Positions 1 through 9,400 are shown, numbered from the stretch's first letter. The stretch: DNA of 64,000 nucleotides from Rhizobiaceae bacterium (GCA_017640615.1 JAEPQK010000004.1:1-64000), one strand, 5' to 3'. Numbers and translations are program-made. The notes: generated by a model from the sequence alone, not told the origin.

Positions 1-2
1 CT

Positions 3-875
3 GATGTGGCCTTGTATGCCGCCAAGAACAGCGGTCGGATGCGAGCTTGTGACTACACTCCGGAACTGGACGCCAGCAGAAGCCGACGGCGAGCGATCGC
101 ATCATCGCTAGAAGATGCGCTCAGGAATAATGAAATCGACGTTCACTATCAGCCGATAGTACGAACCAGATCCAGCGCTATCATAGGCGTTGAAGCGCTT
201 GCGCGCTGGACCACGACAAATGGCGAAGTGGTGTCGCCGGAAGAGTTCATCTCGATCGCCGAAGAATCAGGACTAATCGACCGGCTGGGATTGTTCGTTC
301 TAGAACGCGCATGTAGCGACTGGGTTGCATGGACAAACTTGTTGGTGGCGGTCAATCTCTCCCCGGTTCAGTTCCGAAGCCCGACATTGGTCAAGGATGT
401 ATTGGGTGTGCTCACGCGGACCGGCCTTGAGCCCTCTCGCCTAGAGTTGGAAGTGACTGAGGGGTATCTCATTGAAAACCGGGAGCGAGCTCAGCCGCTG
501 ATTGCCGAATTGCGGCGGCTCGGGGTTCGTGTAGCGCTCGATGACTTCGGCAGCGGATATTCGAGTATCGGCTACCTGCGCCACTATGATTTCGACTGCT
601 TGAAGATCGATCGGACGCTTGTAACAACCATGGCTACGGATGAAACTGCAAAAAGCATCATTCAGGCGGTGGCCATTCTGGCAAAGAGCCTTTCGCTTGA
701 ATTGACAGCAGAAGGTGTTGAAGACGAGGACACAGCGCGCCTACTGCGTCTTGCCGGCTGCGACCGCCTACAAGGATATCATTTTGGACGGCCTCGGCCG
801 CCGAATCTCACAGCAGCGCTGATCCGAGCGCAAGTGGACTGTGCCAACGACAAAGCACTACGCCTCGCCCGGTGA
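3..875 (+). CDS. GGDEF-EAL c-di-GMP protein, 3' part (EAL domain)
   Basis: The reading frame is open at the left edge, so this is the C-terminal part of a larger protein. The first residues, DVALYAAKNSGR, match the usual end of a GGDEF domain. After a linker comes a full EAL phosphodiesterase domain starting near residue 30. Visible EAL motifs are the signature as EALARW, the NLSPVQFR segment, the metal-binding DDFGSGYSS motif with KIDR after it, and EGVEDEDTARLL followed by GYHFGRP. The key acidic residues seem present, so c-di-GMP hydrolysis is plausible; GGDEF activity cannot be judged. No related gene follows. The stop is TGA at 873-875. Confidence 0.93.
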   Translation, partial: DVALYAAKNSGRMRACDYTPELDASRSRRRAIASSLEDALRNNEIDVHYQPIVRTRSSAIIGVEALARWTTTNGEVVSPEEFISIAEESGLIDRLGLFVLERACSDWVAWTNLLVAVNLSPVQFRSPTLVKDVLGVLTRTGLEPSRLELEVTEGYLIENRERAQPLIAELRRLGVRVALDDFGSGYSSIGYLRHYDFDCLKIDRTLVTTMATDETAKSIIQAVAILAKSLSLELTAEGVEDEDTARLLRLAGCDRLQGYHFGRPRPPNLTAALIRAQVDCANDKALRLAR

Positions 876-1223
876 ATTGGGATTGCGGCGCTGCGGAGAG
901 TCCAGACGCCTGGTCGTGAAGCTCATTCGGTTGGAGTCTACTACGGTCAAACTCCCGTGAAGAATTGACCGGTACCGGCATAGAGCTGCTCATCATTGCC
1001 GCCGGCGATAACCCGCACACCAGTTCAGCGCGGATGCCTTGCCGTGTGAGCTTATGTTGGCGGCACCACCGAGTGGGTTAGCCCAAGCTGCACTTGACCC
1101 GCTGGTCTGCCGTATTGAGGGCGGGTACCTGCGCGTATGCGGTCGATTTGATCGGCTGTGTGCCAGTTCCGGTATGATGCCTCTACCACGCTTGAGCGCG
1201 CTGACAGTAGCTTTGCGATGCGG
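876..1223. other. Intergenic stretch, no gene seen
   Basis: Between the EAL gene and the convergent GFA-like gene I see no reading frame resembling a known family, no hairpin with a T run and no tRNA-like structure. Confidence 0.5.
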
Positions 1224-1646
1224 CTACCGCTTGCAAACTTGCCTCGGAGGGCCGGCAAATTTAGGGGCATTTTCCGATCGCGTGCCCCAATCAGCCCTGC
1301 TTGAAAAGAAGATATGTGAACTGGGCGGGATGTCGATCACACCGTCAATAATCTCAGCTGGCACAACCAATAATGCCCCCTCCATCTGCGCAGTCGGGCC
1401 GGCTGACCCGCATCTCTTGCAGAAGCTCTTTTCGAATCGCGTATCAGGAAGGTGGTATGTCTGTATGAATTCCTGACCAGAAACCCAGTTTACTGTAGCC
1501 GTCGTTGAAAAAAGATTTGCCGAATGTGCAGACCCAGTTACTTCCTGATAGCGCCTACAGTGGCAAAAATAGAAGCTCTCAAAATCACCAAATACCTGGA
1601 ATTCAACGGTGCCACACAAACATGAACCAGCCGTGGTTGGGGCCAT
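1224..1646 (-). CDS. GFA-family (DUF636) zinc-binding protein, variant cysteine motif
   Basis: The 140-residue protein has the layout of the GFA (glutathione-dependent formaldehyde-activating enzyme) family. It shows an N-terminal SCLCGTVEF segment, a CHC motif near residue 30, and a C-terminal FCKRCGS. The family normally reads CHCxxCR; here it reads CHCRRYQ, so the third cysteine is Tyr (codon TAT). That would weaken one zinc site. The family is common in alphaproteobacteria but true formaldehyde-activating function is rare, so a specific role is not claimed. ATG start at 1646. It stands alone and points towards the EAL gene. Confidence 0.75.
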   Translation of the reverse strand: MAPTTAGSCLCGTVEFQVFGDFESFYFCHCRRYQEVTGSAHSANLFSTTATVNWVSGQEFIQTYHLPDTRFEKSFCKRCGSAGPTAQMEGALLVVPAEIIDGVIDIPPSSHIFFSSRADWGTRSENAPKFAGPPRQVCKR

Positions 1647-1715
1647 ATGAGCGTCTCACTGGTAGCTGTTGAAGAGAAGCTTTTGCAGCGTCCAAATCAG
1701 GTAGTTTAGGCACAA

Positions 1716-2248
1716 TCATGCAACACACAATCCGGCAGTAGATAGTCGGTTGTTGGCGAAAGGGAAGACGTTGATCGCGTCGATGTCGCGTGCGCGCAGG
1801 CCGTCCACCGCCAGTTTCGTGGCTTCAAAGCTCTGCTCGCGATTGATCGCAGCCTGCACCTTGGGATCGAAGTCCTGAATGCCCAGGCTGGCACGCGTTA
1901 CGCCGATTTCGGCCATCGCGTCGAGCCGCGCCTCGTCCATGTCGTTGGGGTCGTCGTGCCTTCCCCGATCTTCGCCGCAAGCATGGCGATCTCGCGCTTC
2001 AAAGCGCCAAGAAACGGGATGATCGGATCATAGCGGTTGGTCTGCTTGGTGTGGCAGGCGCAGAACCAGCACAGCCGGTCGCAGAACGGCACATGTATAT
2101 AGAGAGACGCGCGCTCTCCATCGGGCACGGCTTCCAGCCAGCCGGCGAAGGTCTGGGCGTCGACGCCGGGGTGGAAATGCGGCGCAGTCGGATAGCTCGT
2201 GTAGCGCGGGACGTTCCAGCTTGCGGTAGATAGGATTTCGTGTCGCAT
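1716..2248 (-). pseudogene. hemN: hemN remnant (oxygen-independent coproporphyrinogen III oxidase)
   Basis: The ATG at 2248 starts a normal HemN N-terminus with the YTSYPTAPHF motif, and YIHVPFCDRLCWFCACH carries the radical-SAM cysteine cluster. After KIGEG (about 1955) the frame changes and about 45-50 residues are missing, including the conserved GGGTP strand. Coding resumes in another frame with DPNDMDEARLDAMAEIG. Similarity ends near 1770 after GLRARDIDAIN, and the C-terminal half is absent. HemN makes protoporphyrinogen without oxygen and is often found beside fnrL. This copy cannot be functional. It is divergent from fnrL and shares the FNR box at 2306-2319. Confidence 0.88.
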
Positions 2249-2305
2249 TCCAACAGGTCCAGTTTTGCTGTTGGCTGCGTATGAACCCAATGGGTCGGAA
2301 GGTTC

Positions 2306-2319
2306 TTGACTTTGATCAA
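2306..2319. promoter_or_regulatory. FNR/FixK-type box between hemN remnant and fnrL
   Basis: TTGAC-TTTG-ATCAA, with nine of ten half-site bases matching TTGAT-N4-ATCAA. Its centre is about 55 bp before the fnrL ATG, suggesting autoregulation, and about 64 bp from the hemN start on the other strand. Confidence 0.75.
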
Positions 2320-2367
2320 CAGGCTTTCGACTTTCTGCAGACAAGAACAGCGGCGTCACGAAGTCCC

Positions 2368-3117
2368 ATGAATGACACACACAGCAAAGCTGCCGAGCGT
2401 CTCGACATCCACAATTCGGAAATTCCCGAAGTGTGCCGCTCGTGCGAAGCACGCCATGGCGGCATCTGCGCGGCGCTGCAACCCGGCCAGCTGTTGTCGC
2501 TTTCGAAGGCGTCGTCGCGGCATCGCGTTGAAAGCGGGGCGGAGCTCGTGGGCGACGCCGAGACGGTCGACCACTATTCCAACGTCCTGTCCGGGGTGAT
2601 CAAACTCACCAAGACGTTGTCGGACGGTCGCCAGCAGATCGTCGGTCTGCAATTCGCCCCCGATTTCGTCGGCCGCCCGTTCCGGCAAGAAAGCGCGCTC
2701 AATGCCGAGGCGGCGACGGATGTGTCGATCTGCTCGTTCCCGAAGGCGGCGCTTGAGCGGATGATGAAAGAATCGGCGGGGCTGGAACACCGGCTCCTGC
2801 AGCAGACGCTCGAGGAGCTGGACGAGGCGCGTGACTGGATGGTGACGCTTGGGCGCAAATCGGCAGCCGAGAAAGTTGCAAGCCTGCTGCTCCTGATTGC
2901 GCGCAATATCGACCCGAACAAAGATCCGGCGGCTGGCTCGGCCGAATTCGACCTGCCGCTCAGCCGCGCCGACATTGCCGACTATTTAGGACTGACGATC
3001 GAGACGGTGAGCCGCCAACTGACCAAACTGCGCAGCGATGACGTGATCGACATCCGCAACAACCGGCACATTACGGTCGCCAGTCTCGCCCGGCTTGAAG
3101 CGCGCTCGGGCGCCTGA
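2368..3117 (+). CDS. fnrL: FnrL-type Crp/Fnr oxygen-sensing regulator
   Basis: A 249-residue Crp/Fnr protein. An N-terminal cysteine cluster (C23, C26, C34 in CRSCEARHGGIC) and a later Cys in DVSICSFPK are the expected ligands of an oxygen-labile 4Fe-4S cluster. The cNMP-like beta barrel follows, then an ALERMM...EELDEARDWM dimer helix, and a C-terminal helix-turn-helix with TIETVSRQLTKL. The E-SR recognition helix agrees with binding TTGAT half-sites. I chose ATG 2368, not an upstream in-frame ATG at 2281, because the FNR box lies between them. Likely targets here are ccoN, ccoG and the hemerythrin gene. It ends 3 bp from the convergent hemerythrin gene. Confidence 0.93.
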   Translation: MNDTHSKAAERLDIHNSEIPEVCRSCEARHGGICAALQPGQLLSLSKASSRHRVESGAELVGDAETVDHYSNVLSGVIKLTKTLSDGRQQIVGLQFAPDFVGRPFRQESALNAEAATDVSICSFPKAALERMMKESAGLEHRLLQQTLEELDEARDWMVTLGRKSAAEKVASLLLLIARNIDPNKDPAAGSAEFDLPLSRADIADYLGLTIETVSRQLTKLRSDDVIDIRNNRHITVASLARLEARSGA

Positions 3118-3120
3118 CTT

Positions 3121-3624
3121 CTATCTGTACGCAGCCTTAATCGTAGGGAGCACGTGCTCCCGCTCGAATGCAACGTGGCGCCTGACGCTTTCGAAGAAAG
3201 CACGCAGCATATAGCCGAGCGCTTCGGCGTTTCCTATGTCTTGCCCCCGCGCCACCGCCAGCAGCGCCTCCGTCAACTCGTCAGCGTAGCACTCATCCTC
3301 GAAATGTTCGGAGCGCAGCCGTTGAAGCGGTGATTGCATCGCGTCGTCGGCCAGCACTGACGTGTAGGCCGGAAAGATCACATCTTCCTCGTAGCGGTGG
3401 GTGCTGCGCACGACCGGGACAAGTACCGATGAGATCTGGAGGCATCGTGCCTTGTCGATGTTATCGGGCAGCGAGTCGGCGATTTCTTCGAGCATATCGC
3501 AAAGGCGAATCTTCTCTTCCAGCACGCGCTCCATAGCGGCGGTTGAGACATAACCAGTGTGTGGAGTAAGCGCTCCGACCACAGCGGCATATTCAAATAT
3601 CGAAGAAAACGGGTTCGACGGCAC
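3121..3624 (-). CDS. Hemerythrin (HHE) domain protein
   Basis: A soluble, helical protein of about 167 residues with histidine/glutamate motifs typical of the HHE cation-binding (hemerythrin-like) family: THRYEEDVIFPAY, SEHFEDECYADEL and RRHVAFEREHVLP. Such proteins hold a di-iron centre and may sense or bind O2 or NO. Start choice: the frame stays open to a TTG at 3693, but that TTG lies inside a perfect FNR box. GTG 3624 has GGAG six bases upstream and leaves 62 bp between box centre and start, so I prefer it. The context implies low-oxygen induction together with the divergent ccoNOQP. Confidence 0.82.
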   Translation of the reverse strand: MPSNPFSSIFEYAAVVGALTPHTGYVSTAAMERVLEEKIRLCDMLEEIADSLPDNIDKARCLQISSVLVPVVRSTHRYEEDVIFPAYTSVLADDAMQSPLQRLRSEHFEDECYADELTEALLAVARGQDIGNAEALGYMLRAFFESVRRHVAFEREHVLPTIKAAYR

Positions 3625-3679
3625 TGCGATCTCCGACCAGCTAGCTGGCACAGATTGCGACGGCAAAGCCGGCGCGGCT

Positions 3680-3693
3680 TTGACATAAGTCAA
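3680..3693. promoter_or_regulatory. FNR box, hemerythrin gene/ccoN divergent promoter
   Basis: TTGAC-ATAA-GTCAA has perfectly symmetrical half-sites. Its centre is about 96 bp before the ccoN ATG and 62 bp before the preferred hemerythrin start. One site could serve both promoters. Confidence 0.85.
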
Positions 3694-3782
3694 GGCGCCT
3701 ACTTCCGTTACGAGGGACAGGGAGTGCCACAGAGGTCGGCCGAGGGCCTGACCCGCAACTCTGGCTTATCGGGGGTCAATTC

Positions 3783-5396
3783 ATGAAATACGGGCCAGAA
3801 ACGATCGGCGTCAGCCTGGCGGCATTTCTCGCTTTGCTCGGCGCTGCATTTTCCGGCGACGATTCGTTCGCTGCTCATATGTGGGTAGCGTTTTTCGTGC
3901 TTGCCGGCGGCGCGATCATGCTGTTGCGCCAGATCAGCTTTGCGCCCGCGTTCGGACCAGGAGACGACAGCGGCTATTTGGACGGGCCAGTGCGCTACGG
4001 AACGGTAGCGACCATGTTCTGGGGGATTGTCGGCTTTCTGGTGGGTGTGCTTGTAGCGCTACAGCTTGCCTATCCCGATCTAAATATCGAACCCTGGTTC
4101 AGCTTCGGGCGAATGCGCCCGCTACATACATCGGCAGTTGTGTTCGCCTTCGGCGGCAATGCACTTATTGCGACGTCGTTTTACGTTGTACAGCGCACAT
4201 CTAACGTCCGGCTTTGGGGCGGAAATCTCGCCTGGTTCGTGTTCTGGGGCTACCAGTTCTTCATCGTAATGGCCGCGACCGGCTATCTGCTCGGCATTAC
4301 CGACAGCCGCGAATATGCCGAGCCCGAATGGTATGTCGACCTTTTCCTCACTGTCGTGTGGGTGGCCTATCTGCTTGTGTTCCTCGGGACGATCCTGGTC
4401 CGCAAGGAACCTCACATCTACGTCGCCAACTGGTTCTACCTGTCCTTCATCGTGACGATCGCGATGCTGCATGTGGTGAACAATCTGGCGATGCCCGTGG
4501 GTCTGCTGGACGCCAAGAGCTATTCGCTCTTTGCCGGTGTGCAGGACGCGCTCACACAATGGTGGTACGGCCACAACGCGGTGGGCTTCTTCCTCACCGC
4601 CGGCTTCCTCGGCATGATGTACTATTTCGTGCCCAAGCAGGCGGAGCGGCCGGTCTATTCCTACCGGCTGTCGATCGTGCACTTCTGGTCGCTGATCTTC
4701 CTCTACATCTGGGCCGGACCGCACCATCTGCACTACACCGCCCTGCCAGACTGGGCGCAGACGCTGGGTATGGTGTTCTCCATCATGCTGTGGATGCCTT
4801 CCTGGGGCGGCATGATCAACGGCCTGATGACGCTGTCGGGCGCGTGGGACAAGCTTCGTACCGATCCGATCATCCGCATGATGGTGATGGCGATCGCCTT
4901 CTACGGCATGTCGACCTTCGAGGGTCCGGTCATGTCGATCAAGGCGGTGAACTCGCTTAGCCACTACACGGACTGGACCATCGGTCACGTGCATTCGGGC
5001 GCGCTGGGCTGGGTCGGCATGATCTCCTTTGGGGCGATCTACTTCCTGGTGCCGAAACTCTGGGGCCGCGAACGGCTCTATTCGCTGCGGCTCGTGACCT
5101 GGCACTTCTGGCTCGCAACGCTCGGTATCGTCGTCTACGCGGCGGTGATGTGGGTGTCGGGTATCCAGCAGGGCCTCATGTGGCGCGAATATGATGATCA
5201 GGGCTTCCTGGTCTACTCATTCGCGGAGTCCGTCGCGGCCATGCATCCCTACTATGTGATGCGCGTTCTGGGCGGCGTCCTCTACCTGATCGGCGCGCTG
5301 ATCATGGCCTACAACATCACAATGACCATCCTCGGCTACAGCCGCGAGGAGCAACCGATCGGCGAAGCGGCGCCTGCCGCGCAGCCAGCCGAATAG
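3783..5396 (+). CDS. ccoN: cbb3-type cytochrome c oxidase subunit I
   Basis: The 537-residue polytopic catalytic subunit of the high-affinity cbb3 oxidase reduces O2 to water and pumps protons in the inner membrane. Visible heme/CuB ligands: His115 in [13 protein letters not shown], His264 in YGHNAVGFF, His314-His315 in [13 protein letters not shown], and His402/His404 in [10 protein letters not shown]. Length is normal for the family. It is the first gene of ccoNOQP, with 11 bp to ccoO. Expression is probably FnrL-controlled through the box at 3680. Confidence 0.98.
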   Translation: MKYGPETIGVSLAAFLALLGAAFSGDDSFAAHMWVAFFVLAGGAIMLLRQISFAPAFGPGDDSGYLDGPVRYGTVATMFWGIVGFLVGVLVALQLAYPDLNIEPWFSFGRMRPLHTSAVVFAFGGNALIATSFYVVQRTSNVRLWGGNLAWFVFWGYQFFIVMAATGYLLGITDSREYAEPEWYVDLFLTVVWVAYLLVFLGTILVRKEPHIYVANWFYLSFIVTIAMLHVVNNLAMPVGLLDAKSYSLFAGVQDALTQWWYGHNAVGFFLTAGFLGMMYYFVPKQAERPVYSYRLSIVHFWSLIFLYIWAGPHHLHYTALPDWAQTLGMVFSIMLWMPSWGGMINGLMTLSGAWDKLRTDPIIRMMVMAIAFYGMSTFEGPVMSIKAVNSLSHYTDWTIGHVHSGALGWVGMISFGAIYFLVPKLWGRERLYSLRLVTWHFWLATLGIVVYAAVMWVSGIQQGLMWREYDDQGFLVYSFAESVAAMHPYYVMRVLGGVLYLIGALIMAYNITMTILGYSREEQPIGEAAPAAQPAE

Positions 5397-5407
5397 GAGC
5401 CTGATCT

Positions 5408-6139
5408 ATGGGTATCATGGACAAACACGCGGCCATCGAACGCAATGCCACGCTGCTTCTCGCGGGCTCGCTGGTGGTCGTGTCGATCGGCGGCATCGTC
5501 GAGATCGCACCGCTCTTCTATCTGGAAAACACCATCGAAAAGGTAGAGGGGATGCGTCCCTATTCGCCTCTCGAACTGGCAGGGCGGAACATCTACATCC
5601 GCGAAGGCTGCTATGTCTGCCACAGCCAGATGATCCGCCCCTTCCGCGACGAGGTGGAGCGCTACGGCCATTACAGCTTAGCCGCGGAGTCGATGTACGA
5701 TCACCCGTTCCAATGGGGGTCGAAGCGGACAGGGCCGGACCTTGCCCGTGTCGGCGATCGCTACTCCAACGAATGGCATGTGCAGCACCTGATTGAGCCG
5801 CGCTCCGTGGTGCCGGAATCGATCATGCCGAGCTACGCATTCCTGGCAAACTATCCGCTTGAGACCGATGATATTTCTGCCCACCTCGTGGCCAACCAGC
5901 GCGTCGGCGTGCCTTACACCGACGAGATGGTGGAGAACGCAGAGGCCGACATGCTCGCGCAGGCCGACCCGGACGCCGACTGGTCCGGTGTGGAGATGCG
6001 CTACCCAAAGGCCAAGCTCGGCGATTTCGACGGAGACCCGCGCGCACTGACCGAAATGGATGCGCTCGTTGCGTATCTGCAGATGCTCGGCACGCTGGTC
6101 GATTTTTCGACCTATGACGAAGCGGCCGGACAGCGCTAA
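5408..6139 (+). CDS. ccoO: cbb3 oxidase monoheme cytochrome c subunit
   Basis: A 243-residue subunit with one N-terminal membrane anchor (about residues 15-37) and a periplasmic c-type heme domain. The heme site is CYVCH (C68, C71, H72), followed by [10 protein letters not shown]; a Met in SIMPSYAF is the likely sixth ligand. It passes electrons from CcoP to the CcoN active site. A C-terminal [12 protein letters not shown] helix is typical of the family. No defects seen. Confidence 0.97.
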   Translation: MGIMDKHAAIERNATLLLAGSLVVVSIGGIVEIAPLFYLENTIEKVEGMRPYSPLELAGRNIYIREGCYVCHSQMIRPFRDEVERYGHYSLAAESMYDHPFQWGSKRTGPDLARVGDRYSNEWHVQHLIEPRSVVPESIMPSYAFLANYPLETDDISAHLVANQRVGVPYTDEMVENAEADMLAQADPDADWSGVEMRYPKAKLGDFDGDPRALTEMDALVAYLQMLGTLVDFSTYDEAAGQR

Positions 6140-6150
6140 GGGAGAACGTC

Positions 6151-6300
6151 ATGGACTATCACTCGATGCGCGAATTCGCCGACAGCTGGATGCTCCTGGC
6201 GATGACCGTTTTCTTCGTCGGCGTCGTGATCTTCGCCTTCCGGCCGGGCAGCAAAAAGCATGCCGACGACGCCTCGCAAATTCCTCTCAAGGAAGACTGA
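6151..6300 (+). CDS. ccoQ: cbb3 oxidase small subunit CcoQ/FixQ
   Basis: A 49-residue protein between ccoO and ccoP, preceded by AAGGGAG nine bases before its ATG. One transmembrane helix spans about residues 12-30 (SWMLLAMTVFFVGVVIFAF), followed by the FRPGSKK positive patch and a short polar tail, as usual for CcoQ. The family stabilises the oxidase complex. Position, length and topology make the call secure despite weak sequence conservation. Confidence 0.93.
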   Translation: MDYHSMREFADSWMLLAMTVFFVGVVIFAFRPGSKKHADDASQIPLKED

Positions 6301-6301
6301 C

Positions 6302-7165
6302 ATGAGCGAAAAGCATATTGACGAGACCACTGGGGTCGAAACCACAGGCCATGTCTGGGACGGCATTCGCGAACTCAACAACCCACTGCCGCGCTGGTGG
6401 CTGTGGACGTTCTATCTCACCGTCATCTGGTCGGTCGCCTACACCATAGCCTACCCGGCCTGGCCGCTGATTTCATCCGCGACGAGCGGCGTGCTCGGCT
6501 ATTCGAGCCGTGCCGAACTCGGCAAGGAACTCGCCGCGGTTGAAGAAGGACGGGCCGAGCTCGTAGCGGCGGTTGCCGACACGTCGCTCGAAGATATCCT
6601 GGCCGACCAGGAGTTGCGGCGCTTCGCGGCCTCCGCCGGCGAAGCGGCCTACATGGTGAATTGTTCGCAGTGCCACGGCTCCGGCGCGCGAGGTTCGGCA
6701 GGCTACCCCAACCTCAATGACGATGATTGGCTGTGGGGTGGCGATATTGAGGCGATCTACCAGACCATCGCGCATGGCGTGCGTTTTGACGGCGACGACG
6801 CGACACGCTTCTCCGAAATGCCTGCATTCGGCGACATCCTCTCCGGTGAAGAGGTGGACCAGGTGGCTGCCTATGTCTTCTCGCTCATGGGCGACCCTTC
6901 CGATCAGGCAGCTGCCGACGCGGGCGCTGCGCTTTACGCCGACAATTGCGCCGCATGCCACGGTGAGGATGCAAAGGGTCTGACCGAGTTCGGCGCGCCC
7001 AACCTGGCCGACGCCATCTGGTTCTACGGCTCGGATGAAAGGGCGATCGCGGCGCAGATCAAGAACCCCGCACATGGCGTGATGCCGGGCTGGCAAAGCC
7101 GCCTCGGCGAAGTCACCGTCAAGCAGCTGGCGGTCTACGTTCACTCGCTCGGCGGAGGCGAATAG
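6302..7165 (+). CDS. ccoP: cbb3 oxidase diheme cytochrome c subunit
   Basis: A 287-residue subunit. The N-terminal cytosolic part ends in ELNNPLPRWW, typical of CcoP, then a membrane segment runs over about residues 35-55. Two periplasmic cytochrome c domains follow with heme sites CSQCH (C121/C124/H125) and CAACH (C216/C219/H220). It takes electrons from soluble donors and passes them to CcoO. ATG 6302 follows AAGGAAG and leaves one base after ccoQ. A long GC-rich hairpin ends the ccoNOQP unit. Confidence 0.97.
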   Translation: MSEKHIDETTGVETTGHVWDGIRELNNPLPRWWLWTFYLTVIWSVAYTIAYPAWPLISSATSGVLGYSSRAELGKELAAVEEGRAELVAAVADTSLEDILADQELRRFAASAGEAAYMVNCSQCHGSGARGSAGYPNLNDDDWLWGGDIEAIYQTIAHGVRFDGDDATRFSEMPAFGDILSGEEVDQVAAYVFSLMGDPSDQAAADAGAALYADNCAACHGEDAKGLTEFGAPNLADAIWFYGSDERAIAAQIKNPAHGVMPGWQSRLGEVTVKQLAVYVHSLGGGE

Positions 7166-7199
7166 GCCGGGGGGCTGTTCGCACCTTTTCCGCCGCTGC

Positions 7200-7232
7200 A
7201 GGCAGGGCCCGGAGGCGCGCCGGGCTCTGCCT
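7200..7232 (+). terminator. GC-rich hairpin after ccoP
   Basis: Left arm 7200-7212 (AGGCAGGGCCCGG) pairs with right arm 7220-7232 (CCGGGCTCTGCCT) over 13 positions with one G-T wobble and a 7-base loop. There is no T run, so it may slow or stabilise RNA rather than terminate fully. Confidence 0.55.
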
Positions 7233-7254
7233 CGCTCCCCCTCCAAGGGTGCTT

Positions 7255-7268
7255 TTGATTTCAGTCAA
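7255..7268. promoter_or_regulatory. FNR box upstream of ccoG
   Basis: TTGAT-TTCA-GTCAA, centred about 88 bp before the ccoG ATG. It shows that ccoGHIS has its own anaerobic promoter behind the hairpin that ends ccoP. Confidence 0.82.
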
Positions 7269-7349
7269 AGCCCGCTGGTAGGATAGGTTTATTGGTAGCG
7301 CATTGCAGCCGAAACTCCCCGGTAAAGCTGCACGCGCCAGGACATGTAG

Positions 7350-8903
7350 ATGCTCGATCGGAACGAAGTCGAAAGGCTTGAGGCAGAGGCGGTCAACGCC
7401 GCTGCAGTTCGCCAGCCGCTCTACGCGCCACGCAAGAAGATCTTTCCCAAGCGCGCGACAGGCAACTTTCGCCGCTTCAAGTGGATCGTGATGGCGATCA
7501 CACTCGGCATCTATTATCTGACGCCGTGGCTTCGCTGGGACCGTGGCGAATTCGCGCCGGACCAGGCGGTGCTGGTCGATCTCGCCAACCGCCGCTTCTA
7601 TTTTTTCTTCATCGAAATCTGGCCTCAAGAGTTTTTCTACGTCGCCGGCCTATTGGTGATGGCCGGCATCGGGCTATTTCTCGTTACCACCACGGTCGGT
7701 CGCGCCTGGTGCGGATACACCTGCCCCCAGACGGTGTGGGTCGATCTGTTTCTTGTCGTGGAGCGCGCGGTCGAAGGCGACCGAAACGCCCGCATCAAGC
7801 TCGACAAGGCGCCCTGGAGCGCAGACAAGCTCGCCAAGCGCGTCGTCAAACACGCGACCTGGTTGGCGATCGCCGTTGCGACTGGCGGTGCATGGATTTT
7901 CTATTTCGCGGATGCGCCGACGCTTTTGGTCGACTTCGTCACCGGGCACGCGGTGCCGGAGGTCTACATTACCGTCGCAATCCTGACGGCGACGACCTAC
8001 ACATTCGGCGGCCTCATGCGCGAGCAAGTCTGCACCTATATGTGCCCCTGGCCGCGCATTCAGGCGGCAATGCTCGACGAAAATTCCCTGACCGTCACCT
8101 ACAATGATTGGCGCGGTGAGCCACGCAGACGCCACGCCAAGAAGGCGGCGGCCGAAGGCAAGATCGTCGGCGACTGTGTGGACTGCAATGCCTGTGTTGC
8201 GGTGTGCCCGATGGGCATCGACATTCGCGACGGGCAGCAGCTCGAATGTATCACCTGCGCGCTCTGCATCGACGCCTGCGACAGCGTAATGGACAAGATC
8301 GGCAAGGAGCGCGGGCTGATCTCCTACGCAACGCTTTGCGACTACAATGCGAATATGTCTATCGCGACAGATAATGGCGCTGAGCCAATTTCGCCGTCGC
8401 TGGTGCGCGATGGGAATGGCGAGCTCGTTGGCTCAATCGCTCATTTTCACCTCAGCAAAATCTTCCGGCCTCGCACATTCGTCTATTTCGGTGCATGGGC
8501 GGCGATCGGCCTGGTTATGCTTGTTGCGCTCATGGCGCGCGACCGAATCGACATCAATGTGCTGCACGATCGCAATCCTCAATTCGTGCTGCTGTCCGGT
8601 GGATCGGTACGCAACGGCTACACCGTCAAACTGCTCAACATGGTCCCGCAACCGCGCATCTTCACGCTCGAACTCCACGGCCTGCCCGGCGGCTTTATGA
8701 GCGTGGCTGAGACCGGAGCGCCGGAATCGCGCATCGCAACCGTTGGCGTCGAGCCCGACCGGCTTCGCACGCTCAAAGTGTTTGTGCGGCTTCCGGCCGA
8801 CGCGGCCGCACGTGGCAGCCGCGACTTCAGCTTCGTCGTCAAAGACACCGGCAGCGACGAAACAGACAGCTACGAAACGACCTTCATCGCACCGGAGAAT
8901 TAG
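7350..8903 (+). CDS. ccoG: cbb3 oxidase assembly iron-sulfur protein CcoG/RdxA/FixG
   Basis: A 517-residue membrane ferredoxin-like protein. It has several membrane segments in the first 220 residues, with the WCGYTCPQTVW motif and REQVCTYMCPWPR. The 2x4Fe-4S region reads DCVDCNACVAVCPMGID then CITCALCIDACD. The C-terminal periplasmic domain is Ig-like (IG-like_CcoG). The family reduces copper during cbb3 CuB assembly. First gene of ccoGHIS; ccoH follows after 2 bp. Confidence 0.96.
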   Translation: MLDRNEVERLEAEAVNAAAVRQPLYAPRKKIFPKRATGNFRRFKWIVMAITLGIYYLTPWLRWDRGEFAPDQAVLVDLANRRFYFFFIEIWPQEFFYVAGLLVMAGIGLFLVTTTVGRAWCGYTCPQTVWVDLFLVVERAVEGDRNARIKLDKAPWSADKLAKRVVKHATWLAIAVATGGAWIFYFADAPTLLVDFVTGHAVPEVYITVAILTATTYTFGGLMREQVCTYMCPWPRIQAAMLDENSLTVTYNDWRGEPRRRHAKKAAAEGKIVGDCVDCNACVAVCPMGIDIRDGQQLECITCALCIDACDSVMDKIGKERGLISYATLCDYNANMSIATDNGAEPISPSLVRDGNGELVGSIAHFHLSKIFRPRTFVYFGAWAAIGLVMLVALMARDRIDINVLHDRNPQFVLLSGGSVRNGYTVKLLNMVPQPRIFTLELHGLPGGFMSVAETGAPESRIATVGVEPDRLRTLKVFVRLPADAAARGSRDFSFVVKDTGSDETDSYETTFIAPEN

Positions 8904-8905
8904 GG

Positions 8906-9400
8906 ATGGCGCATTCGACACGCAAAGGCGAGTTCACCGGCCGGCACATGCTGATGATCATGGTCGCCTTCTTCGCGGTGGTGATCACCGCCAATGTGAC
9001 CATGGCGGTGTTTGCGGGCAAAAGCTGGTCGGGTCTGGTGGTGAAGAACTCCTACGTCGCGAGTCAGCAGTTCAACGAGAATGTTGCAGAGGCCGAAGCG
9101 CAGGCAGCGCTCGGCTGGGAGCCGACAATGAGAATTGAGGGCGGCGAACTGAGCTACGAAATGGCAGACCGCACCGGTGCAAACATCCCGCTTGCCAGCG
9201 TGTCTGCGTTGTTCAAGCGGCCGGTCTCGACCGCGCAGGATACGGAAGTCGCTTTCTCACTAGCCGCCGATGGCACATTCACCGCGCAAGCAGCACTCGG
9301 CGACGGCGTGTGGGTGGTGGATATCCTGTCGGATGCCGGGCTGGAAACGCCCTACCGCGACACGCGGCGTATCGTAATCGTCGGCGGAGCTTTGAGATGA
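8906..9400 (+). CDS. ccoH: FixH/CcoH family oxidase assembly protein
   Basis: A 164-residue protein with one N-terminal membrane helix (about residues 15-36) preceded by GRHMLMIM, followed by a periplasmic domain containing NSYVASQQFNE, the recognisable FixH core. CcoH/FixH supports assembly and stability of the cbb3 oxidase. Its stop codon overlaps the ccoI start as ATGA (9397-9400), implying translational coupling. Confidence 0.93.
   Translation: MAHSTRKGEFTGRHMLMIMVAFFAVVITANVTMAVFAGKSWSGLVVKNSYVASQQFNENVAEAEAQAALGWEPTMRIEGGELSYEMADRTGANIPLASVSALFKRPVSTAQDTEVAFSLAADGTFTAQAALGDGVWVVDILSDAGLETPYRDTRRIVIVGGALR

Noticed and set aside
4122..5105. Long minus-strand open frame (327 codons) opposite ccoN
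   Set aside because: Composition is rich in His, Arg and Asp with no family pattern, as expected for the complement of a high-GC gene. ccoN is unmistakable on the plus strand.
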